Of a stretch of 64,000 bases of DNA, positions 28,616 through 37,600 are shown piece after piece; within the stretch, counting starts at the first letter, position 1; every line of letters begins with the position of its first letter. Source of the DNA: Deltaproteobacteria bacterium (GTDB lineage: Bacteria > Desulfobacterota > GWC2-55-46 > DRQE01); the NCBI GenBank assembly GCA_015492245.1, contig WGFM01000025.1, positions 27,797-91,796 of the forward strand, written 5' to 3'. The notes under the pieces were generated by a model, which was given only the letters and a program-made list of their open reading frames with translations, had not been told where the DNA came from and made no database searches. Position numbers and translations under genes: made by a program.

Positions 28616-31027
28616 ATGGGTACTATGAAGAAAGACGGGTTTTCAAAGAGACTTAAAGAGGGTTTCCTTGTGTTCGATGGAGCCACAGGCACCATGCTCC
28701 AGGCCCTGGGGCTTGAACCAGGTGGTTGTCCCGATGAGCTCAATCTTTCAAGACCAGAGCTTGTGGAGAAGGTCCACAGGCTCTACCGAGAGGCAGGTTC
28801 TGATGTGGTAACCACCAACACTTTTGGTGCCAACAGGGTGAAGCTCAAAGAATACGGGCTTGAGGCAAGACTTAAGGAGATAAACATTGCCGCTACAAGG
28901 ATTGCAAGAAAGGCCATAGGTGATGGGTTCGTTGCAGGCTGTATCGGGCCAACAGGAAGGTTTGTCGAGCCCGTGGGCGATATGGCCTTCGATACCATGG
29001 TGGATATATTCAAGGAGCAGGCACAGGCACTCAAAGAGGGCGGGGCAGACCTTATAATAATAGAGACCATGATGGATATAAAGGAGCTCAGGGCTGCACT
29101 GATAGGGGCAGCGGAGAGTGGGCTACCTCCTGTTGCCACCATGACATTTGACGAGGCCATGCGCACCGTTCTTGGCACACCTCCAGAGGCCTTTGCCATA
29201 GTGGCCGAGGCGCTTGGGGCTACTGCGCTGGGGGCAAACTGCTCCCTCGGGGCCGAGGGCATATACCAGGCACTCTCCAGAATGAGCCCTGTTACAGCCC
29301 TTCCACTTATAGCTCAACCCAATGCAGGCCTGCCGGTGCTCAAGGAGGGTAAAACCATATTTCCCGCAACACCCCAGGAGATGGCAGACCATGTGCCAGC
29401 CCTTGTCGGTGCAGGCGCAAGGATTATAGGCGGATGCTGTGGCACCACCCCTGAGCACATAAGGGAGATGAAGCGGATGCTCACCACACTCAAGCCCGAA
29501 GAGAGGAGGAGACCTTCTTTCACAAAACTTGCAGGCAGAACCACCCATGTAACCTTTGGCAGAGGTTCAAAGCCCATAGTCATAGGTGAAAGGATAAACC
29601 CGACGGGAAGAAAGAAGTTTGCACAGGAGTTGAAAGAGGGCAAAACCCTTACCATAAGACGAGAGGCAAGGGAGCAGAAGGAGGCTGGTGCAGATGCGCT
29701 GGATGTAAATGTGGGGGTGCCAGGCATCGATGAGAAGACCATGATGCGAAGGGCTGTGTTCTGTGTGAACGAGAATACAGACCTGCCGGTGGTTATAGAC
29801 TCTTCAGATGTAGAGGTGCTCGAAGAAGGGCTGAAGGCCGTGGATGGAAAGGCCATTGTAAACTCTGTCTCTGGAGAGGAGAAGAAACTCAACGAGGTGT
29901 TGCCACTGGTAAAAAGATACGGGGCAGCCGTCGTAGCGCTCACACTCGATGAAAAGGGCATACCGGAAAGCACCGAAGAGAGGGTAAGGATAGCCCGTAA
30001 GATTATAGAGAGGGCAACATCTCTTGGTATACCGAAAGAAGATGTGGTGGTGGATTGCCTTGCCATAACCGTGAGTGCAGAGCCAGAGGCAGCAGGCCAG
30101 ACACTCGATGCAATAAGGGAGGTGAAGAGAAGGTTCTCTGTTCCAACTGTTCTGGGTGTAAGTAATATCTCCTTTGGACTACCCAACAGAGAGGTGATAA
30201 ACTCCGCCTTCTTTGCCATGGCGCTCGAGGCAGGCCTGGATTGCGCAATAATAAACCCAAAGAACAGGGCTATGATGGATACCTACCATGCTGCCATGCT
30301 CCTTACAGGGTTTGATACCAACGCGGAAAGATACATCCAGAGGTTTCGGGCAGAGCCAGAAAGAAGGATTGAGAGCAAGAAAGAGGGGGAAAGACCCCTT
30401 TCCATAGAAGAGAGGCTTTCCCGTGCTGTGGTGGAGGGCGATGAGGCATCTATTGTGGGGCTCGTTGAAGAGGCGCTTGAAGGTGGCATGTCGCCGATGG
30501 ATGTGGGAGAGAAGGGACTCGTAAAGGGGCTTGAAGAAGTGGGTAGACGCTTTGCCGATGGCAGATACTTCCTGCCACAGGTAATCCTTTCTGCCGAGAC
30601 CGTAAAAAAGGGGTTTGACAGGCTGAAAGAAGAGTTCAGGGGAAGAGAGGGACCAAAGCTCGGAAAGGTAATAATGGCAACAGTTGAAGGCGATATACAC
30701 GATATAGGAAAGAACATTGTGTGCACACTGCTCGAGAACCATGGTTTCGAGGTATACGACCTTGGAAAGAATGTGCCAGCAGAAAGGATAGTAGGGGAGG
30801 CAAAAAGGCTCAAGGTGGATATAGTGGGCCTTTCGGCACTGATGACCACCACCGTGATGGAGATGGACAATGTCATAAAGAGGCTTAAAGAGAGTGGTGT
30901 CAATGTTAAGACCATAGTGGGTGGTGCGGTGGTAACACCTGAGTTTGCCGAGAAGATAGGGGCTGAATATGGCGGGGATGCAACAGAGGCCGTTGAGAAG
31001 ATGAAAAGACTTCTGGGAAAGAGCTGA
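28616..31027 (+). CDS. metH: cobalamin-dependent methionine synthase lacking the reactivation domain
   Basis: MetH moves a methyl group from methyltetrahydrofolate through B12 to homocysteine. Domains in order are homocysteine-binding (about 1-290, zinc Cys in GANCSLG and GGCCGTTPEH), pterin-binding (about 315-580, VIGERINPTGRKKF and ALDVNVGVPG), B12 cap (about 595-680) and B12-binding (about 690-803, with GDIHDIGKNI giving the DxHxxG His). The AdoMet reactivation domain (about 330 residues) of the long E. coli form is absent and nothing downstream supplies it. ATG 28616 with AGGAG five bases upstream is preferred. Confidence 0.94.
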   Translation: MGTMKKDGFSKRLKEGFLVFDGATGTMLQALGLEPGGCPDELNLSRPELVEKVHRLYREAGSDVVTTNTFGANRVKLKEYGLEARLKEINIAATRIARKAIGDGFVAGCIGPTGRFVEPVGDMAFDTMVDIFKEQAQALKEGGADLIIIETMMDIKELRAALIGAAESGLPPVATMTFDEAMRTVLGTPPEAFAIVAEALGATALGANCSLGAEGIYQALSRMSPVTALPLIAQPNAGLPVLKEGKTIFPATPQEMADHVPALVGAGARIIGGCCGTTPEHIREMKRMLTTLKPEERRRPSFTKLAGRTTHVTFGRGSKPIVIGERINPTGRKKFAQELKEGKTLTIRREAREQKEAGADALDVNVGVPGIDEKTMMRRAVFCVNENTDLPVVIDSSDVEVLEEGLKAVDGKAIVNSVSGEEKKLNEVLPLVKRYGAAVVALTLDEKGIPESTEERVRIARKIIERATSLGIPKEDVVVDCLAITVSAEPEAAGQTLDAIREVKRRFSVPTVLGVSNISFGLPNREVINSAFFAMALEAGLDCAIINPKNRAMMDTYHAAMLLTGFDTNAERYIQRFRAEPERRIESKKEGERPLSIEERLSRAVVEGDEASIVGLVEEALEGGMSPMDVGEKGLVKGLEEVGRRFADGRYFLPQVILSAETVKKGFDRLKEEFRGREGPKLGKVIMATVEGDIHDIGKNIVCTLLENHGFEVYDLGKNVPAERIVGEAKRLKVDIVGLSALMTTTVMEMDNVIKRLKESGVNVKTIVGGAVVTPEFAEKIGAEYGGDATEAVEKMKRLLGKS

Positions 31028-31038
31028 CAGAACAGGGG

Positions 31039-32277
31039 ATGGCTTTAAGGCTCACAATAGAGGGTATAGTGTATGGCGGCAGCGGCATGGGAAGAAGAGA
31101 GGATGGAAAGATCGTATTTGTGCCATACACTGCACCAGGGGATGTATGCACAGTCGAGGTGGTGGAAGAAAAGAGGGATTTTTCAAGGGCCAGGGTTGCA
31201 AGGATGGAGGAGCCATCTCCTGTAAGGATAGAGCCCTTCTGCCAGCTCTTTGGCAGGTGCGGTGGATGCCAGCTACAGCACCTGCCATACGGAGAACAAC
31301 TTAAATGGAAGACAAAGACCTTTCAGGAAACCATAAAACGCTCTGCCAGAGTAGAGCTTACCCCCTGTGTTATACCTGCAGAGTCTCCACAACACTACAG
31401 GGCAAAGGCAACATTTCATGTAGATAGAGGAAGGATGGGCTTTTTCGAGCCATCAAGCCACAGGGTGGTGGAGGTCGAAGATTGTCCTCTCCTTGAGCCC
31501 GCAATAAATACAACCCTCAGGGCTATTAAAGAGGATACTCCAGCTGGTGTGCACACCATAGATGTGGCACTCGATATGAATAGCGGAAAGACAACCGCTG
31601 TGTTCTATACAGAAAAGACCTGGTTGGGTATGGATGTTCCACTTTCCGGGGCGCTGAAGGGCTACGAGGTGAGGGCTAAAAGAAGGTTCCAGAGGGGCAG
31701 GGGGAGAAGGCTCCTCGAAAGGGGAGATACAGAGTGTAGCTATACTGTGGAAGGTGTGGTTGTAGAGTATGCCGCTACGGTATTCTTTCAGGTAAACCCT
31801 GAAGCCAACCGCAGGCTTGTCCGGAAGGTGGTTGAGTCCGTAGGGGGCAGGGCTTCCGTGGTGGATGCCTTCTGCGGGGTGGGAAACTTCAGCCTTCCCC
31901 TTGCAAAGACATGTTGCAGGGTGGATGGATTCGACATGGATGGTCTTGCAATAGGATACGCGAAGAAGGCTGCCCGGCTCAACCGTGTGGACAGGGTGAG
32001 GTTCCATCAGATGGATGTGGAAGGGGGTAAAGTCCTTGAAAAAATGATACCTTCTGTGATAGTATTAGACCCACCAAGGTGTGGCTGCAGAAGGCTTGCC
32101 AGAGAGCTGGCAGAGAAGGGTGTGGAGAGGATAATCTATGTGTCATGCAACCCTTCAACCCTTGGCAGAGACATCAAAGAGTTTCTTGAAAAGGGTTACA
32201 GGGTTGTCTCTTCCACCCTGGTCGATATGTTTCCACAAACATATCATGTAGAAGGTATAGTGGTGCTCACACTTTAA
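31039..32277 (+). CDS. rlmD: 23S rRNA (uracil-5-)-methyltransferase, RumA/RlmD type
   Basis: The 412-residue enzyme methylates a uridine of rRNA at C5 using SAM. An N-terminal TRAM domain (GDVCTVEVVEEKRDFSRARV) is followed by cysteines of a 4Fe-4S cluster (CQLFGRCGGCQLQHL), the SAM motif VDAFCGVGNFSLPLA, LDPPRCGC and the catalytic VSCNPSTLGRD. Whether it modifies U747, U1939 or a tRNA site cannot be told from sequence, so the symbol is a family-level assignment. Confidence 0.85.
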   Translation: MALRLTIEGIVYGGSGMGRREDGKIVFVPYTAPGDVCTVEVVEEKRDFSRARVARMEEPSPVRIEPFCQLFGRCGGCQLQHLPYGEQLKWKTKTFQETIKRSARVELTPCVIPAESPQHYRAKATFHVDRGRMGFFEPSSHRVVEVEDCPLLEPAINTTLRAIKEDTPAGVHTIDVALDMNSGKTTAVFYTEKTWLGMDVPLSGALKGYEVRAKRRFQRGRGRRLLERGDTECSYTVEGVVVEYAATVFFQVNPEANRRLVRKVVESVGGRASVVDAFCGVGNFSLPLAKTCCRVDGFDMDGLAIGYAKKAARLNRVDRVRFHQMDVEGGKVLEKMIPSVIVLDPPRCGCRRLARELAEKGVERIIYVSCNPSTLGRDIKEFLEKGYRVVSSTLVDMFPQTYHVEGIVVLTL

Positions 32278-32290
32278 AGAGGTGATGGGA

Positions 32291-32776
32291 ATGAAGGAAA
32301 TTCCTGTTCTTGAGAGGTTGAGGGAAGAGGTCAGAAGGATAGAAAGGGAGTTGAGGGTGGAGCTTCCAAAGGAGCTCCAGAAGGCTGCTGCCCATGGGGA
32401 TCTGCGTGAGAACGCAGAGTACCAGGCAGCAAAGGAGAGGCAGAGCTATCTGAATGCAAGGCTTGTTCATCTTACACAGAGGATACATACCCTCGCCTCC
32501 ATAAAGCTCGATGATATACCACAAGACCGTATAGCCTTTGGCTCAAGAATCTATCTTGAGGATATGGAAACAGGCCGCGAGGTGGTCTACGAGCTTGTAA
32601 CACCCGAAGAGGTGGCACCGAAGGAAGGCAAGATTTCCGTGAGCTCTCCCATAGGCAGAGAGCTTCTTGGCAAGCAGGAAGGAGACCTTATAACCATACA
32701 CCTGCCGTCTGGCACCAAAGAATATGAAGTATGCCGTATAGAGACACTCCATGACCTCTTGGGAGAAGACCTGTAA
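32291..32776 (+). CDS. greA: transcription elongation factor GreA
   Basis: GreA rescues backtracked RNA polymerase by stimulating transcript cleavage. The N-terminal coiled coil carries the acidic tip region around DLRENAEYQAAKERQ, and the C-terminal FKBP-like domain ends SVSSPIGRELLGKQEGD. ATG 32291 (MKEIPVL) is chosen with GAGGTG upstream; in-frame starts at 32282 and 32285 are possible. Length is about 161 residues. Confidence 0.93.
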   Translation: MKEIPVLERLREEVRRIERELRVELPKELQKAAAHGDLRENAEYQAAKERQSYLNARLVHLTQRIHTLASIKLDDIPQDRIAFGSRIYLEDMETGREVVYELVTPEEVAPKEGKISVSSPIGRELLGKQEGDLITIHLPSGTKEYEVCRIETLHDLLGEDL

Positions 32777-32828
32777 GAGAGGGCCTTCCTGTACACACTA
32801 AACCAGACAAGGGAGGCATATCCTGACC

Positions 32829-33125
32829 ATGGTAAAGGGAAGAGTTGTAACAGCCTTTCTTCTTGCCCTTGTGTTGAGCGTAACGCCTGTTGTGGCTGGT
32901 TCCATCAAGGTACACTGGGGATGGGAAGGCAAGGCAGGTATGAGCTTCTTACAGTTTCACTTCCATGCACCAGTCGAGCACACCGTGGATGGCAAGCCAT
33001 ATCCAATGGAGATGCATCTTGTCCACAAATGTAGGGATGGAAGCATGGCAGTGGTGGGTGTCTTCATAGAGGAAGGGGCAGGAAACAGGGCTATAGAGAA
33101 GATAATGGACGCACCACAGGTTTAG
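32829..33125 (+). CDS. secreted alpha-carbonic anhydrase remnant or mini-protein
   Basis: The 98-residue product has a signal peptide (residues 1-24, ending VVAG) and then VHWGWEGKAG, like the mature N-terminus of bacterial alpha-carbonic anhydrases. It jumps at once to the zinc-strand core LQFHFHAPVEHTVDGK and MEMHLVH. His44, His46 and His63 correspond to the zinc triad, and Glu50 and Glu61 to the two conserved Glu. About 75 residues between the N-terminus and the core, and the whole C-terminal half with the Thr199 region, are missing against a usual 220-250 residues. The frame itself is open. It is probably a decayed gene with two deletions; a functional mini-protein is less likely. Confidence 0.65.
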   Translation: MVKGRVVTAFLLALVLSVTPVVAGSIKVHWGWEGKAGMSFLQFHFHAPVEHTVDGKPYPMEMHLVHKCRDGSMAVVGVFIEEGAGNRAIEKIMDAPQV

Positions 33126-33135
33126 AAAAGTAGTA

Positions 33136-33564
33136 ATGGAGAAGAAGGCCTTTATATTTTCCATACTCACTGCCATCATATGGGGGCTTGCCCCGGCCTT
33201 TGAAAAGATAGGGCTTCGGGGCAAGCTTGATCCATATGTAGGGGTGGTGCTCAGAACACTTCCAATAGCATTCCTTGGGGTCGCAGGGCTTGTGGCTCTT
33301 GGAAAGACGAGAGCCCTCGAGATGGTGGATGCCAAAAGTGTAATCTATGTTATGATAGGAGGGTTTCTTGCCGGTTTCCTTGGACAGATAACATTCTACC
33401 ATGCCCTTAAGTCAGGCGAGGCATCCATGGTGGTGCCCCTTGCGGCCATATACCCGCTTTTCGCACTGTTCGTGTCTGTTCTATTCCTTGGCGAGGCCTT
33501 TACATGGTATAAACTTGCTGGAATACTGCTCATCATAGCAGGTATAACACTTTTGAGATTATAA
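33136..33564 (+). CDS. half-size EamA family membrane protein
   Basis: The 142-residue protein carries one EamA unit with about five transmembrane helices, starting with the typical IIWGLAPAFEKIGLR and ending with a hydrophobic GILLIIAGITLL helix. The YHALKSGEASMVVPLAAIYPLFALFVSVLFLGE tract is split across helices four and five as in the DMT superfamily. Full-length EamA transporters have two such units, so this form probably acts as a dimer. The substrate is unknown. It starts 10 bp after the carbonic anhydrase remnant. Confidence 0.8.
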   Translation: MEKKAFIFSILTAIIWGLAPAFEKIGLRGKLDPYVGVVLRTLPIAFLGVAGLVALGKTRALEMVDAKSVIYVMIGGFLAGFLGQITFYHALKSGEASMVVPLAAIYPLFALFVSVLFLGEAFTWYKLAGILLIIAGITLLRL

Positions 33565-33577
33565 GAGGAGTGGCTAC

Positions 33578-36337
33578 ATGGATTACAAGTCAACGCTGAA
33601 TCTGCCCAGGACAGACTTTCAGATGAAGGCAGACCTGCCAAAGAGGGAACCAGAGATTATGAGGCGGTGGCAGGCTCAGGGGCTATACGAGAAGATAATC
33701 AGCAAAGGTAACAAAAGAGATAGCTACATACTCCACGATGGACCACCCTATGCAAATGGCAGCATCCATATGGGACATGCCCTCAACAAGATTCTAAAGG
33801 ACATCATCGTAAAGAGCAGGTTTATGATGGGCTACAGGACAGACTATGTGCCAGGCTGGGACTGCCATGGGCTGCCCATAGAGCTTCAGGTGGAAAAAAG
33901 TCTGGGTAAGGATAGAGAAAGGCTCTCAAAGGTTGAGATAAGAAGAAGATGCAGGGAATATGCCGCAAGGTTCGTGGAGATACAGAAAGAAGAGTTTGTA
34001 AGGCTCGGGGTCTTTGGCAGATGGGACAGGCCATATCTTACCATGGATTATTCCTACCAGGCAACCATATTGAGGGAGCTTGGAAGGGTTCTCAAGGAGG
34101 GGCTCATCTACCGGGGTAAAAAACCTGTCCACTGGTGCGCCTCCTGCAGAACCGCACTTGCAGAGGCAGAGGTGGAGTATTATGAGAAAATCTCACCTTC
34201 CATATATGTGAAATTCAGGGTTAAAGATGACAGGGGGCTGGGGCTTCCTGAGGACACATACCTCGTAATATGGACCACTACCCCATGGACACTTCCTGCC
34301 AACCTTGCCATAGCAGTGCATCCTGAGCTCACCTATAGAGTTGTAAGAACAGAAAAGGGTAACCTCATACTCTATGAGGGGCTCGTTGAAGTATGCATGA
34401 AGGCATTTGGTATAGAAGACTACAGTGTCGAAAAGGGTATCAAAGGCGAAGAGCTCTGTGGCAGTCTATGTGCCCATCCCTTCATAGAGCGGGACTCCAG
34501 GGTTCTCTCTGCCGGGTTTGTAACCACCGAGGCAGGCACAGGCTGTGTCCATATGGCACCAGGCCATGGCAGCGAGGACTACGAGCTTGGCCTCAGAGAG
34601 GGGCTCGATGTATACGCACCGGTAGATGAAAGAGGCAGGTTCACAAAGGAGGTGCCCTCGCTGTGTGGACAGGGGGTCTTCCAGGCAAACCATGCCATAA
34701 TAGAGCTTCTTGAAGAAAAAGATGCCCTCCTGTCAGAGTCCACACTTACACACTCATACCCCCATTGCTGGAGGTGTAAGAACCCGGTGATATTCAGGGC
34801 AACAGAACAGTGGTTTGTGGCGATGGATGGTGGGTTGAGGGAGAAGGCACTGGAGGCCATAGAGAAGGTCGAGTGGATTCCACGCTGGGGAAAGGAAAGG
34901 ATAAGGGGTATGGTCTCGCAGAGGCCCGACTGGTGCCTTTCAAGGCAGAGGGTGTGGGGGGTGTCCATACCGGCACTTGAATGCAAGAGCTGTGGAGAAG
35001 TATTCCTTGATGGTGCGGTAGTAGAACACCTTGCAGGTATCGTGGAGAAAGAAGGGGCGGATGTGTGGTTCGAGAAGGATGCGGGTAGCCTCATCCCAGA
35101 GGGGTTCGGTTGTCCTCGTTGCTCTTCTACACAGGGGTTTGAGAAGAAAGAGGACATACTGGATGTGTGGTTCGACTCAGGGGTGAGCTTTGCAGCGGTG
35201 CTCGAGAGAACAGAGGGGCTACAGATGCCCGCAGACCTGTATCTTGAAGGAAGCGACCAGCACAGGGGGTGGTTTCAGTCCTCACTTCTGGCGGCCCTGG
35301 GAACTCGAGGGGCCGCACCATACAGGACGGTGCTCACCCACGGGTTTGTGGTGGATGGTGAGGGAAGAAAGATGAGTAAATCCCTGGGCAATGTAATCTC
35401 CCCACAGGAGGTGATAAAGAGATACGGCGCAGAGGTCCTGCGACTATGGGTTGCGGCAGAGGACTACCGTGAGGATATAAGAATATCAGAGGAGATACTG
35501 AAAAGGCTTTCTGAGGCATACAGGAGGATGAGAAACACCATGAGGTTCATCCTTGGTAACCTCTATGACTTTGATCCCGCCAGCCACACCGTTGAATACA
35601 AGGAGCTTGAAGAGCTTGATCGCCTGATTCTTCACAGACTCACAGGGCTTACAGAGCGGGTCCTCCTGGCATACAGGGAGTTCGAGTTCCATGTGATATT
35701 CCACAGTGTGCACAACTTCTGTAGTGTGGACTTAAGCTCCTTTTATCTCGATATACTCAAGGACAGGCTCTATACCACAAAGGCCCGTTCCCTTTCAAGA
35801 AGGGCCGCCCAGACCACACTCCACAGTATACTGGACCATCTCTTAAGGCTTCTTGCACCGGTGCTCGTGTTCACAACAGATGAGGCATGGCAGTTTGTTC
35901 CACAGAAAGGGGTGGAGAGTGTGCATCTTTCAAGCTTCCCGGTGCCCAGAAAGGACTGGCTCGATGAGGAGCTTGAAAAAAAGTGGGGTGTAATACTCTC
36001 TGTGAAGGATGAAATATCGAGGGCTCTGGAGGTGGCAAGAAAGGAGAAGGTTATAGGCCACCCTCTCGATGCAAGGGTTTGTGTGAAGCTACCCGAAGAG
36101 TTGAAGCCTCTTCTTTCTGGAGCAGAGGAAACATTGCGGGAGGTCCTCATAGTATCACAACTTGAGTTCAAAGACCATGTGGAGGGCACCGAGGGCAAGG
36201 AGCTCGAGGGAATAAGGGTGGCAGTAGAGAGGGCAGAGGGTATGAAGTGTGAAAGGTGCTGGCACATAAGCCCCACAGTGGGTGAGGACAAAGAGCATCC
36301 GTCAATATGCAGAGAGTGTGTAGAGGTGCTTTCCTGA
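33578..36337 (+). CDS. ileS: isoleucyl-tRNA synthetase
   Basis: IleS charges tRNA-Ile. The 919-residue enzyme has the HIGH-type motif in PPYANGSIHMGHALNK, the editing (CP1) domain with TTPWTLPANLAI, the KMSKSLGN loop and a C-terminal zinc finger (CERCWH and CRECVE). This is the bacterial form ending in zinc ligands. It overlaps lspA by 31 bp; the ileS-lspA pair is widely conserved. Confidence 0.97.
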   Translation: MDYKSTLNLPRTDFQMKADLPKREPEIMRRWQAQGLYEKIISKGNKRDSYILHDGPPYANGSIHMGHALNKILKDIIVKSRFMMGYRTDYVPGWDCHGLPIELQVEKSLGKDRERLSKVEIRRRCREYAARFVEIQKEEFVRLGVFGRWDRPYLTMDYSYQATILRELGRVLKEGLIYRGKKPVHWCASCRTALAEAEVEYYEKISPSIYVKFRVKDDRGLGLPEDTYLVIWTTTPWTLPANLAIAVHPELTYRVVRTEKGNLILYEGLVEVCMKAFGIEDYSVEKGIKGEELCGSLCAHPFIERDSRVLSAGFVTTEAGTGCVHMAPGHGSEDYELGLREGLDVYAPVDERGRFTKEVPSLCGQGVFQANHAIIELLEEKDALLSESTLTHSYPHCWRCKNPVIFRATEQWFVAMDGGLREKALEAIEKVEWIPRWGKERIRGMVSQRPDWCLSRQRVWGVSIPALECKSCGEVFLDGAVVEHLAGIVEKEGADVWFEKDAGSLIPEGFGCPRCSSTQGFEKKEDILDVWFDSGVSFAAVLERTEGLQMPADLYLEGSDQHRGWFQSSLLAALGTRGAAPYRTVLTHGFVVDGEGRKMSKSLGNVISPQEVIKRYGAEVLRLWVAAEDYREDIRISEEILKRLSEAYRRMRNTMRFILGNLYDFDPASHTVEYKELEELDRLILHRLTGLTERVLLAYREFEFHVIFHSVHNFCSVDLSSFYLDILKDRLYTTKARSLSRRAAQTTLHSILDHLLRLLAPVLVFTTDEAWQFVPQKGVESVHLSSFPVPRKDWLDEELEKKWGVILSVKDEISRALEVARKEKVIGHPLDARVCVKLPEELKPLLSGAEETLREVLIVSQLEFKDHVEGTEGKELEGIRVAVERAEGMKCERCWHISPTVGEDKEHPSICRECVEVLS

Positions 36338-36792
36338 AAGAGGGCCACATCATAGGGCTCACCATACTTACGGTGTTCCTTCTGGACAGATTGACCAAGT
36401 CTGTGATAACCAGTTATCTTGCGGTGGGCGATCTTATCCCTGTTGTGCCAGGTTTTTTCAACATAGTGCATGTCAGAAACAGGGGGGCAGCCTTTGGTAT
36501 ATTCGGCGGAGGCGGCACAGCTTCGGTGGTGGTGCTTGCCATTGTGTCGGCTGTTGCCATAGCTGTTTTGCTCTATCTGATCAAAGAGGCAACAACAAGG
36601 TTGCAGATATTCGCCTTATCACTTATAACAGGCGGTGCACTGGGAAACCTTGTGGACAGGGTCATGCTTGGAGAGGTGGTGGACTTTCTTGACCTCTATG
36701 CCAGAGGTTATCACTGGCCTGCCTTCAATGTGGCAGACTCTGCCATAACCGTTGGTGTTGTGCTGGCACTGGTAAGCTTCTACCGAAAATGA
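36307..36792 (+). CDS. lspA: prolipoprotein signal peptidase (signal peptidase II)
   Basis: LspA cleaves signal peptides of lipoproteins in the inner membrane. The 161-residue protein has four hydrophobic segments and the two catalytic Asp in GALGNLVDRVMLG and FNVADSAITVG, with VRNRGAAFGIF between. The start is ATG 36307; GTG 36316 is an alternative. Lipoprotein clients with lipoboxes are encoded nearby (41896-42600 and 46083-46868). The 3' end overlaps the convergent regulator gene by 13 bp. Confidence 0.94.
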   Translation: MQRVCRGAFLKEGHIIGLTILTVFLLDRLTKSVITSYLAVGDLIPVVPGFFNIVHVRNRGAAFGIFGGGGTASVVVLAIVSAVAIAVLLYLIKEATTRLQIFALSLITGGALGNLVDRVMLGEVVDFLDLYARGYHWPAFNVADSAITVGVVLALVSFYRK

Positions 36793-37532
36793 CGGTGTTC
36801 AAGGCCGAGCCTTTCGATCTCTTTTTCAACAAACTTTCTTATGCGCTGCTGATCCTCTTCGGATACATGGGTGAACATTATGCCTGCTCCACCGAACAGG
36901 TGTCTGTCAGGGTTGGAGTGAGTTGTCCACCTTACAACACCATGTAGCTCTATGACCCTGGAATCATCGGGCAGAGAGAACTTGAGTTTTACCACTGTGC
37001 CAGGAAGTAGTTCTGCAAGGGTATGCAGGAAGAGCCCTGTAGGGCTTATGTTGAGAAGAAAACCTGTGGAAGTTATATCCCCTATGGTGAAGTCCACCGG
37101 CACAGATACAGGCACCCTGTCCGTGCTCCTGTGTGCCCTGTTTTCTGGAAAGAGCAGCTGATGAACCCTGTAGAGAACCTGCTCTGGTGAGAACCCTTTT
37201 GTCATGAGCCCATTTGCCCCTGCACATCTAACCTTGTTCAGTATTTCAGAGGACTCATACACACCTGTTATGGCAAGCACAGGAAATCTGCCAATATGCC
37301 CATTCTTTCCCATCCACTCGAGCACACCGAACCCGTCCACCTCTGGCATCTGTAGATCCAGTATCAGGAGGTCTATTCCGGAGGGGTCTATGGAGATTTC
37401 CTCTATGACCTCCTTGCCATCACGGGCAAACTTCACCCTGTGGCCTGCCTCTGAAAGTATTGTGCTCAATTTTGTCCTGAAGAATATGGAGTCATCGGCG
37501 AGAAGGATTGTTTTACATTCTTTCGTTATCAT
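36780..37532 (-). CDS. response regulator with REC and PilZ domains
   Basis: The 250-residue protein joins an N-terminal receiver domain (residues 7-130, phosphoacceptor Asp in LLILDLQMPEVDGFG, Lys in LMTKGFSPEQ) to a C-terminal PilZ domain (about 135-245). The PilZ c-di-GMP signature is present as RSTDR and NISPTGLFL, although the second motif has N in place of the usual D. There is no DNA-binding domain, so output is likely by protein contact. It may link phosphorylation to c-di-GMP, for which an HD-GYP enzyme is encoded at 6786. The partner kinase is unknown. Confidence 0.85.
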   Translation of the reverse strand: MITKECKTILLADDSIFFRTKLSTILSEAGHRVKFARDGKEVIEEISIDPSGIDLLILDLQMPEVDGFGVLEWMGKNGHIGRFPVLAITGVYESSEILNKVRCAGANGLMTKGFSPEQVLYRVHQLLFPENRAHRSTDRVPVSVPVDFTIGDITSTGFLLNISPTGLFLHTLAELLPGTVVKLKFSLPDDSRVIELHGVVRWTTHSNPDRHLFGGAGIMFTHVSEEDQQRIRKFVEKEIERLGLEHRHFR

Positions 37533-37560
37533 CTGAAAGGGTTCCTCCCCCTCTCAAACT

Positions 37561-37588
37561 ATTATATACCAGAATATAGCTGTGTAAA
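37561..37588 (-). promoter_or_regulatory. sigma70-type promoter for the REC-PilZ gene
   Basis: On the minus strand TTTACA (37588-37583) and TATAAT (37566-37561) are 16 bp apart. They lie 29 bp before the ATG at 37532, which has a purine-rich GGGGGAGGAA leader. This suggests the regulator can be expressed apart from topA upstream. Confidence 0.6.
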
Positions 37589-37600
37589 CCCAGGGGAGTA

